Origin: Nymphaea colorata
Taxonomy: Eukaryota; Streptophyta; Magnoliopsida; Nymphaeales; Nymphaeaceae
Direction of reading: 5' to 3'
DNA: 64,000 bases
NCBI RefSeq assembly: GCF_008831285.2
Contig: NC_045148.1
Location: 8,191,001 to 8,255,000, forward strand
The notes beneath the pieces are model-generated. The model was not told the DNA's origin. It saw only the letters and a list, made by a program, of their open reading frames with translations, and did not search any database. The translations under genes and the position numbers were made by a program. How positions within the stretch are numbered: position 1 is the first letter of the stretch; the number at the start of each line of letters is the position of its first letter. Of the stretch, positions 36,109 through 47,760 are shown in pieces.

Positions 36109-38055
36109 AAATGAAGAGCAGGAAGGGTCCCTGATAACATTCTGTAACATAATCTCTTGCCAATTATAATGCAACTGTCTAGCCTTCCAAAGAAATTGTT
36201 GGTTTTCTTAATTTCTTGCTCTCTAATTTCCCAATCATCATAGTAAGACGTAGGTAACCGAACAATAAACTTGAAAGTGAGCCAAACGCGTGGTATGCTT
36301 AGAAGAAAAGGAAATTCTGCGCAGGACAATTCAATGTTCTTTACAAAAGTACAGATAAATCTGCCAACAAGAAGCCCGCCCGTTAGCAAGGAGGGTCAGA
36401 ATTGAGACATCAAGCTGAAAAACTTCATGTAGCCGTACCTCAATACCATGAGCGCATCAGGGGTTCTGATAATGTCCAACCAAGCTCAGGTTTCCTATAA
36501 AAAAAAAAAGGAAAAAATTGTGTATTTTCTCTTATCCTATAATTATACAATGCCTATTTACTAGTTAAGTTATATTTGGCAGAAATATTTTCTTGGTGCA
36601 ACAATAGATTGTACAAATTGCTTCGTTTGGACGAGTAGATAGGTTGTTATAACCTTTAAAATTTCAAAAATTTCAGGTTGATAGGAGTCATGTCCTAGCT
36701 GGTATGGGACTATGGGTTGGATTTAGATTTTGAAACTTGGCATTAGCATTCGTAGTGTCGTTTATTTTTTCCAGAAAGACAAAAGTCAATTTTGAATTGT
36801 AACTGCACAACATTTAGATCATTGTGACGCTATAGAGGCTTAATTAGTTGCTCCCAAGCTGAGATTTCTTTTAGAGAAGAATGAGACCGATTCAAGGATA
36901 TTATCGACTACAAGACTTCACCCGATAAACCCATCATTGCATTTTCCCCTCCCTCTGCACCCGATGTATTATCCTTTAGCAAGCAAGATATAATACATAT
37001 ATCTCGAAGCATCAGTGCATCTTAGTCTCTAGAGCCAACTTTAACGCTATTTGGGTGAGCCGGAGAGACCCACCGCTTGAATGAAGGACGAAGCCACTAC
37101 CCAATTCCTAGTTCCCATAGAGTACAAGGCTTGTTTTTCAGTATTTTAGAGTATTGTCTTTGCCATGCTTCAATTTGTGTGCCGGTAGTTTCCTTTTTGT
37201 AACACATAAAGTTGATGTCCTGAGAATGTGAAATGTTTACTGGTCGCCCACTACCCGCTTACCTGCCCTGTGTTCATCGCACCAACTCTTCACAAGAGTA
37301 AACGTGGCTATCATGTTCTCATTTTTTGTCATGCCTTGCCCCTCTATCAGCAAAACCTAACAATTGCAGTATAGGGAAAACCATCTTCCAAAACTTCTCC
37401 TGGAACTTGCACATTTCCCATGGCGTCGACTTCATTACAGTCTGCTCCAGTTGTAATATGTTAAGCACATCTCTCGTGACATATGCTCAAGTTTGCGCGT
37501 CACCGTAACTAGCCTATCCCACTTTTAAGCATCACCAATACTAGCCTCCTTCAAATGCTGACAAGTTGAAAATAACCCTGTTTAACTTTTCACAGAGGTT
37601 CGTTTAGGAGCTATGCCCTTCTTCTCTTCTACACACCTAAAGGCATTGAATTCAATGAATATAGTTGTGGGTGTGTCGTTTTCAAACAATTAATTAGCAG
37701 CGAAAGAGTTGAACAAGGGATACCTGATCTTATAATATCTGCATGTAGGCATCCATACAGCAATGCTCAACTTAGTTAGAGTTTACATCAATTGGCCACT
37801 ACTTTTACATACCTTCTGCCCCTTTTGCACAGTTATTTTCGACATTGTGCACATACTTGTGACACTCGATTATGGGCTATCACTTAGATTTGTGTTACAA
37901 AGCCATACATGAACATGCACCAATCTTATCCGGTCATTTCGGTGAGGATATTCCTGATTATACGAGAAATTGGAACATTCAGATATGAAAATATGCTCTG
38001 GGGACAACATACCGTAAGCGGATATTAATTGAGTCGGATCATTCTTGCAAGAAAA
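36109..38055. other. Intergenic, no gene recognised
   Basis: 3' flank of the WIP gene, then AT-rich DNA. The phrase 'atgcttcaatttgtgtg' at 37166 has a relative at 34619, so again a shared low-copy repeat. No long frame and no clear transposon ends. Confidence 0.35.
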
Positions 38056-38185
38056 ATTGTGTTGGATCCTGAGATCAACTACCATTCTAGACTTGAATAG
38101 CTACAAATTTTGTTATCCGAATTGTGTTGGATCCTGAGATCAACTACCAATCTAGACTTGAACAGCTACAAATTTTGTTACCCAA
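38056..38185. repeat. Tandem duplication, 65-bp unit x2
   Basis: The unit beginning 'attgtgttggatcctgagat' (38056) is repeated from 38121 with a few substitutions. Confidence 0.8.
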
Positions 38186-39225
38186 ACAAACATTTAAGTT
38201 CACTGATATCCAGGAGTATCCAGTAATGGAGCTAATTTCTTGGATAGGGTACTTCCAATTTCCACATATGGTGGCTAACAGGTGCCTTAAAGATGGCCAG
38301 ATTTAAAAAAGAATTGGATGGCTGCTTTTACAAATTTGCTTGCAAAATCTTCGAAGCATCCAATGTGATTAACATCAACAGCATGGGACTAAATTCTTGA
38401 AATACTATTTTCTCACATCAGGCATTAGAAAGTCATTTTCATAATTTTAATGGTAGCAATTGGGTCCATATGGCTCTCTGAACAAAGAGATTAATTAATT
38501 TAAAAGATAGAATTAGGATTGAAGGCTGTTCTTTACCGATCTGATATGATGTAACTAAAAGAAATTAAATGAAGTACAAAATAATTTATGGTCATCAAAC
38601 GCCCTTGATCATATGTCACAATCATAAAAGAAGCGACTGTACAAGAGAAATTTGGGGTGCTACTGACCCACAAGGCCAAGTTGGCTTTTAGAACAGTAAG
38701 GCTGCTGCCCTGCAGAAAGCGACATTCCCAATGACGGGTTTGTTCTCCTGTGAGGAGCCAAGGAACAAGGTCATCTACACTGCATCGTACTCTACCTAGT
38801 TACGTGGTATCACCAATGAAACCACCCATAGTAACGGATGAATACTCTTTGCATTTGCATTGTTAGATAAACAGAACATATATATATATATACATATATA
38901 ACAATCAAGTTACTTGGGCAAGAGACAGAAACCAGACCTCTTGGAATTAATTATTAAAATAATTTTTTTGAAATCTAATGTTATAGAACGGTTTTTAATA
39001 GTAAAAAAATGAGCAACTTTTCTAGCATCAAAATTTTGGTAGTATAACAATCATTTAAAAAAAAAAGACTTGCAAAAAGAAAGGAAAACATGGTTTATAT
39101 TAAATTAGTATTTATAAACACATTAAAAGATTCATATTTTGTTTAAAATGTCTAATTATGTGAATATAAGAGATATGGCTTTTGTCCCTTACCCAAGTGA
39201 TCTGATACCTACCAATCACTCTTTT

Positions 39226-39288
<63 letters not shown>
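39226..39288. repeat. (TC)n/(AT)n compound microsatellite
   Basis: A CT run (about 39226-39250) is followed at once by an AT run to 39288. Confidence 0.9.
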
Positions 39289-39290
<2 letters not shown>

Positions 39291-39366
39291 TTCAGCATGT
39301 GTTACAAATAGATGGGATCTGGTGCACAAAAACAATGTATCATATAAGGATGTTAGATAAAATTAA

Positions 39367-39644
39367 GGTGGTGTTTTGATGACAAGCTAAAACATAAAAC
39401 CTGTTTTGCCCCAAAATTCTAATTAAAGAATGTTTGGATGACATTCAAAATTGATTTTGCCAAAATTCAGTTTTGGCAAAACTTGGTTTTCAGGAAGGGC
39501 CTGAAAAAACTGACTTTTGCCTCTAAACCAAATTTTCCACTTGTCATCCAAACCAATTTTACAAAACTGGTTTTTCAATCAGGTTTTCCAAAAAATTGAT
39601 TTTCACAAAACCAAGTTTTTGGTGGGTGTCATCCAAACACCCCC
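39367..39644. mobile_element. Tourist/PIF-Harbinger-type MITE
   Basis: A 278-bp element with termini GGTGTTTTGATGACA and TGTCATCCAAACACC inverted to each other. It is bounded by TAA on both sides (39364-39366 and 39645-39647). The interior is full of short 'aaaccaagttttg' inverted pieces. It has no coding capacity. Confidence 0.75.
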
Positions 39645-40019
39645 TAAATTCCTCTTTGTTTCACACACCCAACAATATGAACTACACATGGAGCCCCGTC
39701 ATCCTTGTGTGTAAATTGATGATACGCGAAGCAAAGGGGAATTCAATTACCCTCGTTTAAATACGATAGTGTTTATGAACTTCCTAAATCAGCATTTGCC
39801 AATGTCCTCGTGTCTATAATGCCACTTCCTTTATCAACCGCTTGAAATCGAAGAGGACCAAGAACATGATCAACGCTACAGAGCCAGAACAGAACGAGGA
39901 ATTTGAAGAAGGTAAGAAAAGATGTTTGGTCTTCTGCTTGTCGTTGCTAAAAAATGATCTTCGTTCCAAGTATTACTGTTACACAGGAACATGCAACTGT
40001 TTAAACACAACATACATAT

Positions 40020-40292
40020 TCAATTGGGTCCCCAACAAATCAAATACATCACTTTTCTTAGGGATTCCTCTGCCTCTTCACCCCTTTTTTCGCCCATCTT
40101 CTTCCGCAGCAAAGAAGGGGAAGAAGAGGTGATGACGGTCGATAGCTTGCTCCTCAGTTGCGTGAAAGCGGCATAATTTCTCCCGGCGTTCAGAAGGGAG
40201 ACCCTTAGATCTATGATGCCACCTTGATCTTTCAGTCCTCGGATCGTTGCAATGACGCCTGCCGCTATCACTGCTTTGGTGATGTAACGCAT
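40020..40292 (-). CDS. Divergent WIP-family (DUF3774) small protein
   Basis: A 90-residue intronless protein: MRYITKAVIAAGVIATIRGL, then KDQGGIIDLRVSLLNAGRNY, a shortened Ser-rich linker, then KRGEEAEESLRKVMYLICWGPN. It departs from the array consensus at the second Met-x-x block, the RFNS motif (replaced by GGIIDL) and the Ser before Cys (LICWGPN for LSCWGPN). The start is at the ATG aligning with the others; the frame continues 87 codons upstream across the TATA box, so the longer reading is rejected. It lies head-to-head with the 41.8-kb copy, about 1.5 kb apart, and is the only minus-strand gene among the left-hand plus-strand members. Confidence 0.85.
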   Translation of the reverse strand: MRYITKAVIAAGVIATIRGLKDQGGIIDLRVSLLNAGRNYAAFTQLRSKLSTVITSSSPSLLRKKMGEKRGEEAEESLRKVMYLICWGPN

Positions 40293-40401
40293 CTTCCTAT
40301 CTCTGGTTTCCGCAGCTAAATGAAATGAAGAAGAAAGTTGGTCTGCGCCAATCGGGCTCTTTCTGACTATTTCCTGTGAGAAAAGGAGTAAACACCCATG
40401 A

Positions 40402-40468
40402 TTTATACAGAAGATAAATCTGCGGCATCCCACGAGGACAACCGTTGCTTGTGAAGAACCTGGTTTCT
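40402..40468 (-). promoter_or_regulatory. Promoter of the 40.0-kb WIP gene
   Basis: On the minus strand a TATA box (GTATAAAT, core at 40402-40407) is about 110 bp from the ATG. AGAACC-T-GGTTTCT (40456-40468) is an inverted pair of the AACC/GGTT core in the order seen at 35.6 kb. Confidence 0.45.
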
Positions 40469-40553
40469 CTACTGCAATACCATATGCCGCAAGGCAAAAC
40501 CTTTTCTCTCCTGCGGTTTGTGACCATGTAAAAGGGAGCGGATATTCCATCAT

Positions 40554-41369
40554 GATCAGCGTCTAGAAAAGGCCCTTTGATCTTGACTTGCTCTTTGCTC
40601 TGACTGGTTTTCAACCTTTTTTCTTTTGGTCCTCGTATGTGCAGCTGGGTTCGATGATTGGTATATTACTAAACTAGGAAAGTACAGATGCACCTGCTGC
40701 AGTCCCTTTCAGGGATGCTGCGTTCTCTGGCTTTTGCTAGATGGATGATGGCAATACATATGTAATAATGTAAAGATGCCATCCATATCTTTGCCACGGT
40801 CGAACCAGAAATTCTTTATTTGCTGTTACCTGTAGCTGACAGTTCTGTACTTCGTTCCAAATGTTACCAAAGATCAGGTGGACAGCAGGTTGTAGAGATT
40901 GGAGTTCTTGTGGAAACTGAAGAACAAATCACAAACTTTGTCCACATTGTAAGGAAAGGGATATCATCTCATATGAACGTCCTATATCAGCCGACACGCC
41001 GACCCATGTCAGCCTTAATAAATAAGGTAAACTTTGAATATTCTGTTCATGATAGATTGGCCCAACTGTATGTATCTGCCCGTATGGGCCGATTCAACCT
41101 CATCACGTCCGTTTTTTGAAAGGGGTCGTCTCGGGCGCCGTTGAAAGTTCTAATAGATAAAGGATCACCAAGCAAGGTCTGTTTCTGAGAACGGACTAAC
41201 TAAGTGGCTTAGTCCCCTCAGAGAGGGCTCCGTCCGGCCGGCCACATGACGGGAGGGAGCCGCCAGGCCTAGGAGATGAGCAGGATATTAAAAATATACA
41301 TATATAAATGTAAATATAAGAGCCAACTTTGGACAATTCTGATTTGATGTATGATTTTAAACCACTCAA

Positions 41370-41371
<2 letters not shown>
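40554..41371. other. Gap between divergent WIP genes
   Basis: No gene recognised. A 99-codon frame at 40820-41119 (+) lacks any known domain. Confidence 0.35.

Positions 41372-41402
<31 letters not shown>
41372..41402. repeat. (AT)n microsatellite
   Basis: An AT run of about 30 bp, located roughly 250 bp upstream of the TATA box of the next WIP gene. Confidence 0.85.
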
Positions 41403-41405
<3 letters not shown>

Positions 41406-41477
41406 AATGGAAAACCATGCTAACATGGGCACACGCACCAGCTGCCGACTCTTGTCCGATCCCTGCTTTTGTCACCA

Positions 41478-41633
41478 AAACCATGGAAGACGAAACCAGA
41501 AGCCCTCTTCGAGGGTGTCTTATTACCACCAAAACCACGGGAAACGAAGGTCCCACCTGAGCGTGTGGTGTTACCATTATCGTATGAAATCCAGCTTTCT
41601 TGGGGATCCATGGCTTTTGCTTGCTATAAAAAT
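41478..41633 (+). promoter_or_regulatory. Promoter of the 41.8-kb WIP gene
   Basis: Three AAACCA cores (41478-41483, 41493-41498, 41532-41537) lie upstream of a TATA box (CTATAAAAAT, 41624-41633). The close inverted pair found in the other promoters is not present here. Confidence 0.5.
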
Positions 41634-41794
41634 TGATGCTCCATTCCCTTCTCGTTCCATCAGCCAAGAGTTAAATCGGCCATCTACAATCTCTCCCATA
41701 ACTCCCATCATCCCCTTTGGAGTCACCTACTTTCTTCCCTTTCCCCGCTTTCCTTTTGTCCCGTGGAACGTGAAGCAAAGGGACCTCATACAGA

Positions 41795-42076
41795 ATGAGT
41801 TACAGGAACAGAGCAGTGATAGCAGCTGGAGTGATCGCGGCAGTCCAAGGTCTGAAGGATCAGGGCATCAGATTCAACTCGGTGGTGAGATTCCTCCATC
41901 AGAATGCCAGTAAGAACTACGCTTCTTCTGCGAAATTGAAGAGAGTATCGTCGTCCACCATTGATTCCTCGTCTTCCTCTTCTCTGTTGCAGAGGAGAGT
42001 GGGAGATGAGAGGAGGAAAGAGGCAGAGGAGTCCCTAAGAAAAGTCATGTACTTGAGTTGCTGGGGACCCAATTGA
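41795..42076 (+). CDS. WIP-family (DUF3774) small protein
   Basis: A 93-residue intronless protein: MSYRNRAVIAAGVIAAVQGL, KDQGIRFNSVVRFLHQNASK, a Ser-rich linker (TIDSSSSSSLLQ, about 55-66), then RRVGDERRKEAEESLRK and VMYLSCWGPN. It is very close to the 35.8-kb copy at both ends and to the minus-strand array copies in the C-terminal half. The second methionine of the MSxMN motif is replaced by Arg. The start codon is the one shared by all family members. The TATA box lies about 165 bp upstream. Likely soluble: no signal peptide or membrane helix is visible. Confidence 0.92.
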   Translation: MSYRNRAVIAAGVIAAVQGLKDQGIRFNSVVRFLHQNASKNYASSAKLKRVSSSTIDSSSSSSLLQRRVGDERRKEAEESLRKVMYLSCWGPN

Positions 42077-42759
42077 AAGCAAATGTGAGAAGGAAGGTCC
42101 ATGTTTGCTAGAGAAATTGTATAGTCTTATAGATGGATGATAAATTGTAGTTCGAATCGGTTCTAATAAATTCTCTCATTCAGGAGGGTTAAATTTCTAT
42201 TTACCTGTTGTGTTTCTTAGTTCAGATTCCCCGTCAACATGTTTAATTTCAGCTGGTGTAGTTGGCCAATTTTGAGAGCCAAACCTCAAATTGGTAATGA
42301 AGGTATGCCATATATATATTCCCTTTTTATTCCCCGACAGTAAAAGGTAAAACGCTGCTCTAACATAGCTGCATATCAAGTATTAATAACTTGAAGTTCA
42401 CATCAAATACAACACTATACTTTAAAAGGAATATATTTTGAATTAGGGCTCCTTGAAGGCAAATATATTGGGAAAATTTTATCTGAAACATGAACCGTAG
42501 AGCTTTACTGAATTGAACAAAATTTCAGTGGGTTCTGCCTGTGCCTGGTTTTTGCTGGCAAACGGATTGCCTACCGCTTGATATTGTGCCATCGTTAGAA
42601 AATATAGTAATTGTACAAAAAGAAGAAAGTCCCACCAACATTGTACAAGTGATGAATTATAGAAAATTGCTTGTGGGGCATGGGCATAGCAAGAACAGCT
42701 CAAGATGACATTGATCCATTTTCTCATATATTATTTGATAGGACATAGGAATCTCCCTG
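42077..42759. other. Intergenic, no gene seen
   Basis: 3' flank of the WIP gene and AT-rich DNA. Confidence 0.4.
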
Positions 42760-42799
42760 TCCTTTCACCATGTTAGAAACCGCGGTAGTTGAAAGGTTT

Positions 42800-42930
42800 T
42801 GCCTTCAGCATGTGGTATTACTGTAGGGAAAACCAGGTTCTCAATAAAATACTGCTGGCTCCGAGAGGTTTTCACAAATCTTATGCAAATTGTGGATGCT
42901 AATTCTCTTAAAACCTGAAATGAAGTACTA
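42800..42930 (+). promoter_or_regulatory. Orphan WIP-type promoter module
   Basis: 'ggtattactgtagggaaaaccaggttc' is followed by a phrase ending 'aattgtggatgctaattctc'. That phrase is repeated at 43167-43210 in front of the WIP pseudogene. No open frame of the family follows directly; a purine-rich (GAAA)n tract comes instead. It looks like a duplicated promoter whose gene is gone. Confidence 0.45.
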
Positions 42931-43166
42931 CAATCAAGAAAGAAAGAAAGAAAGAAAGCAAGCAAGAAAAAGAAAAAAAGAGAACCACTTCAATTTAGAA
43001 TTCAAAAATAACCTATTAGAATACACCAAGTTTCCTTTTAATTAGTTCTGTAAGCAAGGCAGAGAGGCAGAGACAGGGAAAGAGAGCTCAAATATGATAA
43101 CATGAACGAATTGTAGCTTTAGCAGAGGGCAGGTTCTCAATTAAGTACTCCTAGCTCGGTGAGGGT

Positions 43167-43448
43167 GTCACGAATCTCCTATAAATTGTAGATGCTAATT
43201 CTCTTAAGTTCTGCAAACAAGGCAGAGAGAGAACGAAGTAGTGTTAGCAGCAGGCAAGAGTGTGGCAGTTGTTAGCTGATGGATGAAGGAACCAGATTCA
43301 ACTAAAAGAAGTTTTGTTTCTTCTCACAGGCGGCCATTGAAACATTTACTTCTTCTTTGTTGCATAGGAAGTGGGAGAAGAGCGCAGTAAAGGGGAAAAA
43401 GGAGTCGTTCAAGAAAGTCATCTTTTTGAGTTCTTGGAGACGAACTAA
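43167..43448 (+). pseudogene. WIP-family pseudogene
   Basis: A degraded copy of the family on the plus strand. At 43235-43300, 'gtagtgttagcagcaggcaag' and 'accagattcaact' match the AVIAAG and IRFNS coding stretches of intact copies. At 43345-43448, 'tttgttgcataggaagtgggagaagag', 'aagaaagtcatctttttgagttcttgg' and 'acgaactaa' match LLQRRVG, RKVMYLSCWG and the end of the gene. The start codon is lost, frames are shifted between the two halves, and the CWGP core has changed to SWRR. A TATA-like 'cctataaatt' at about 43177 and the promoter phrase are still visible. Confidence 0.75.
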
Positions 43449-44463
43449 AACAAATAGAGCACAGAAGGTTAACCACTAATGCCAATCAAGATGTATAATC
43501 TTGTAAATCATTTGACCAAAATTAGACAATAATTAGTTCAAACTCAATTCACTTCTTCTAAAGAGATCTTTCAAATTTATTTGTTCTTTCCCTTGATTTC
43601 GGATTGAGATCTTTGTAAGCATCTCTTCGCAGGACGCCAGGAGTCCATCCAAACTTTGGCTTGCCAATTAACATAATGATAATAACAATCTAAACTTTCA
43701 ATTATCCTTTTTCCAGGATGTTGATAACAAGCACACGCCAAAAAGTGTATTAAAAAGGCAATATTTGTGAAAGAAAATTAGGAAAAGTTTTTGTAGACGA
43801 GAAGCTTCTCTTTTAACATTCAAAGTCGTGCTTCACTCAATATTTCTTTTTTTTTTTTACTTTGCCTATAGTTTTCATCCTCATATTTTCTGTTTTTGCA
43901 TTAGTACGTTTTTAATTATCTTTGACCTGTTCTATAAAATACATAAAAACATTCTTTGTTCCAAATTCTCATAAAAACATTCTTTGGAATTATAAATTTG
44001 AGGTCGTTTGGTATCAAAGACTTTATCAGAATGTCCCATAAATGAATGGGGCAGGTTCACGCAACACTCCATTAGAAGTAATGTCCCATAAATCAGACTC
44101 AAGAATGGGCAGGTTCATAAATTTATCATGAATTTATTTTAAAATTAGGGCATATTTATGATAAACTTCCAAAGTGTCTCTGCTGCCAAAGGACCGAAAG
44201 TTCAGTGTTCTAATCAAATGTTTAAACACATATATCCTAGAAAAAGGTCTGAGTTAGACATGAAGGAGAAATGAGAAAGCTCAAGAGAAGAATGACAAGA
44301 GAAAAGAAAAAGGAACTCGTAAAGGCTTGATGCAAATTTGTTGCATATTTAATGTATTTTCAGCTCTTGTTTCAAACTAACAAGAATTTGTACAGGAAAA
44401 AATTTTTGCCGCAATACATGCAAACTTCTTTAGAACAACCCAAACCCTTTTAGGGGATTCTTT
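43449..44463. other. Intergenic, no gene recognised
   Basis: AT-rich, with a repeated phrase 'aatgtcccataaat' at 44033 and 44081 inside a possible MITE. The right end is the 3' flank of the next minus-strand gene. Confidence 0.35.
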
Positions 44464-44745
44464 TCAATTGGGACCCCAGCAACTCAAGTACATGACTTTC
44501 CTCAGAGACTCCTCTGCTTCTTTACTCCTCTCATCTCCCACTCTCCTCTGCAACAGAGAAGATGAAGGAGAAGAATCGGTGGTGGACGACGACACTCTCA
44601 TCAACTGCGTGGAAGAAGCATAATTCCTCCTGCCGTTCTGATGGAGGACTCTCATCACCGAGTTGAATCTGATGCCCTGATCCTTCAAACCTTGAACTGC
44701 GGCAGTCACTCCTGCTGCTATCACCGCTCTGTTCATGGAACTCAT
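44464..44745 (-). CDS. WIP-family (DUF3774) small protein
   Basis: 93 residues and intronless. Order: MSSMNRAVIAAGVTAAVQGL (1-20), KDQGIRFNS (21-29), MRVLHQNGRRNYASS (31-45), Ser-rich linker (about 52-63), LLQRRVGDERSKEAEESLRK (64-83) and VMYLSCWGPN (84-93). The start is the ATG after VVK; thirteen more in-frame codons upstream have no counterpart in other copies. It pairs with the 49.9-kb copy: both have MRV(L/I)HQNGRRN and TQLMRVSSST, so the two are a duplicate pair. This is the first of seven co-directional minus-strand genes. Confidence 0.93.
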   Translation of the reverse strand: MSSMNRAVIAAGVTAAVQGLKDQGIRFNSVMRVLHQNGRRNYASSTQLMRVSSSTTDSSPSSSLLQRRVGDERSKEAEESLRKVMYLSCWGPN

Positions 44746-44842
44746 CTTCACAACTGTTCTTCCTTCTCTTGTTCTTTCTCTCAATCGATGATGGTGGCAC
44801 TGACTGGATCGGATGAATAAAAGCCTCAGCCCAAGAAAGCAT

Positions 44843-44945
44843 ATTTATAAAAGGGATGATCATTGATCAGTGGTGGCCCCCAAAATAGAGTGGGATGGTT
44901 TGAGAAAACCACTTGTGGTATCAGACAGCTTTCTCCTGTGGTTTT
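44843..44945 (-). promoter_or_regulatory. Promoter of the 44.5-kb WIP gene
   Basis: The TATA box (TATAAAT on the minus strand) is at 44843-44849. TGGTTT-GAGA-AAACCA is at 44896-44911, 46 bp beyond it. GAAAACCAC (44904-44912) and GTGGTTTT (44938-44945) form the outer inverted repeat. Confidence 0.65.
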
Positions 44946-45065
44946 TTGCAATACCGGGGGTCGTTGGGTTGCCAACACCTGAGTACCGCTGGCATGGAGA
45001 TGTGACAAGGCATCTTGTAAAAGGAAAATAGGAAACAGCCAGAGCCAACTGCTTGTCCTATCCAC

Positions 45066-46803
45066 AACATTACAAATGAAGGAAAATTCTCATGCATGGG
45101 ACACTTGCCATTGTAGATGGAACACTTGGTGAGCTTTCATGAAATTGAATTCATAATTTACTCAATTTTTGTGATACATTCATGGAATTCGTCTATCCAA
45201 ATTTTGAAACAGATTTATGGGGCACTTGTAATAACCCCTCAGGCCGTGTTTGCTTTAAGATACATAGTGTTTGAGATCATTAGGATCATAAATTCATGAA
45301 TTTAAGGTTTCACCTTTCAGCCAACTTCAAATTCATGATTTTTTATGATTTTTTACATGTAATGTGGATTTCGGATGAATCTTTCAAATCTATCAAACAT
45401 AACCTAAAATGCAACCTTAAATTTAAGATCCAAGGCTATCAAACTCAACCTAAAGATCCCTAAGGTATTCATCCTCCATTATCGTGTACAATGGTCTTAC
45501 CAGCTCCATCATTTGTTTCCTTTCTGCTTTTAGCCGTCTATTTTCAATGGTTTAGTGAATAAAAGTGTTGAGAATTTCTTCACTTCCTCTGTTATTCGTG
45601 TCTTGTTTAGTGATTTCTTACACGAGTGGACATGAAATGCTTCCTAACTATGCGTTAACAAATCATAAAACTGTGACGAGTACTTCTAGGATTTTAAAAT
45701 AGGTGATCGATCTTAGCTTTTTCAACTCATAAAGTTCAATAAAATATACAACTTTTGTGATTATTTTCGTGTTTCATGCTTTCTAATAGTTTGTGTTCAT
45801 TGGTTTTGATCAATGGACCATGGTAACAAGCAATGTGTTCATTGATTTTTCAGAAAGCCCATGCATACTGAAATTTTGAACCGATTCGACCCAGTTAGGC
45901 CAGTGGTTCGGCCGGCCCGAGCCTGATTTTGGATCATATATGCTTACTAAGATGCCATTTGACAACGATAACACATTTTTACTATTTTATGAATCTGCCT
46001 TCGGCATAGATATTGGACATTAACAAACTATTACTGTTTCCAGCGGCCCCTAAGTTCCTACAGTTCAAGCTACAGCACGAGAGTTGCATATATATTGTTA
46101 TCTGTACAATGTGACAAGAACATGCCGATTCAGACTAATAATAGAAGCAAAAAAATTTCTTAAGCCAAGAATTTCTTGAATAGACTGAGAAAGACCAATA
46201 GTAACTAGTTAGAATTGAGCATGATGGAAAAGAAAGTAGATTTGTTAGAAGATCTTGAAGTAATTCATAATTCATATAAGCCAATTGCCCCTAGCAGTAA
46301 ATGACAGAAATAAGCTGCACGGGCATAAAAAAAATCCTTGCACATTGTGAAGCAAATGACGATCGTTCCAAGGAAGAATTTTAATTAACTGAAGGAAAAA
46401 AAAAAAAGTCAACTGCACTGCAGATCAAGTATGCTGCTAGTTGTAGTTGATTTCATGAATACATTTTTGGAAGAAACTGTGCAGACGCACTTGTGACATT
46501 GGAATTTCAAATTAAGCAAATAACATGATTTTTCTCAACCGGATGGCAACAAAAATATAATTTTCACTAGTTCATTAACTATTGCAGTAAAGATGTTACC
46601 GTGATGATAAAGCCTACAAATGCGCTTTTAATCAGTTCACAACAAATAAACCCCACCTTATATATATATATATATATCAAACAATGCTCAACTTAATATA
46701 TGTTTTAACATCAACCTATTTTTAAGAGAATAAATGTTAGATCATAAAAAAAAACTTTAAACCTCACATTTAAGTAATCTGGTTGGTACCGTTTTATCAA
46801 TTT

Positions 46804-46805
<2 letters not shown>
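45066..46805. other. Intergenic, no gene recognised
   Basis: AT-rich. The region 45236-45470 has MITE-like character (ttcaaattcatga inverted pieces) without clean ends. A (TA)n run lies at 46660-46678. Confidence 0.35.

Positions 46806-46894
<89 letters not shown>
46806..46894. repeat. Long (TA)n microsatellite
   Basis: About 88 bp of uninterrupted TA repeats, the longest in the window. Confidence 0.95.
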
Positions 46895-46897
<3 letters not shown>

Positions 46898-46969
46898 TGA
46901 ATGATCTAGTTTTTTTTTATAGTCACATAGCCATCTAATCAGGGTCATTCAATCCAATGTGATAGATGC

Positions 46970-47760
46970 AGAAAAACAATGATAAAAATGTGATGAATAT
47001 TTTTTTCATCTAGTATTAGTTCACATATTTTTCTTTATGTTTTTCTTTCAACCGTCTTTTTGCTTCAAATAGACCGCTCTGCTTAGATAGCTAGATGACT
47101 CTAAATAGCTAAATATACGAATGAATGACGACTCTAGCTATTTCGAGTCACCCAACCATCCAGTTTTCTAGCCAGGGTCGTCCATCTAAAGCAAATGAAT
47201 AGTTAAGAGAAAACCAAAGAGAAAAAGTGTAGAGTATAAATGATGAAAATATCCATCACATTTTTCTAGTTGTTTTTCTTTTAATTGACCATCATGATTG
47301 ATTAGACTCCTAAATAATTCTAAATAACTAAATATATGAATAAATGATGACTCTAGCTATTTAAAGTCACCCAACCATCCAGCCTTCTAGCTAGGCCGTC
47401 AAAGAAAACCAAAGAGAAAAAGTATAGAGTATAAATGATGAAAATATCCATCACATTTTTTTAGTTGTTTTTTTTTTAATTGACCATCATGATTGATTAG
47501 ACTCATAAATGACTCTAAATAGCTAAATATGCGAATGAATGATGACTCTAGCAATTTAAAGTCACCCAATCATCCAGCCTTCTAGGGAGGGGCCGTCCAT
47601 CTAAAGCAAATGAATAGTTAAGAGAAAAAGTATATAGTATAGATGATGAAAATATCTATCACTTTTTTCTAATTGTTTTTCTTTCAATTAACCATTATGA
47701 TTGACTTTTTTCTAATTGTTTTTCTTTTAATTGACCATTATGATTGATTAGACTCCTATT
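46970..47760. repeat. Four diverged tandem units of about 195-207 bp
   Basis: The phrases 'aaccaaagagaaaaagt', 'gatgaaaatatccatcac', 'attgaccatcatgattga' and 'agtcacccaaccatccag' recur in the same order. The 'aaaccaaag' mark falls at 47211 and 47405, and the next 'agagaaaaagtat' at 47621. The block directly follows the long TA run. Related phrases (caaccatcca, ttgaccatcca) follow the TA run at 63.3 kb. No coding potential. Confidence 0.75.

Noticed and set aside
46970-47760. Regular tandem units could suggest a CRISPR-like array or satellite.
   Set aside because: Units of about 200 bp diverge along their whole length, with no constant repeat and unique spacer pattern, and the genome is a plant.
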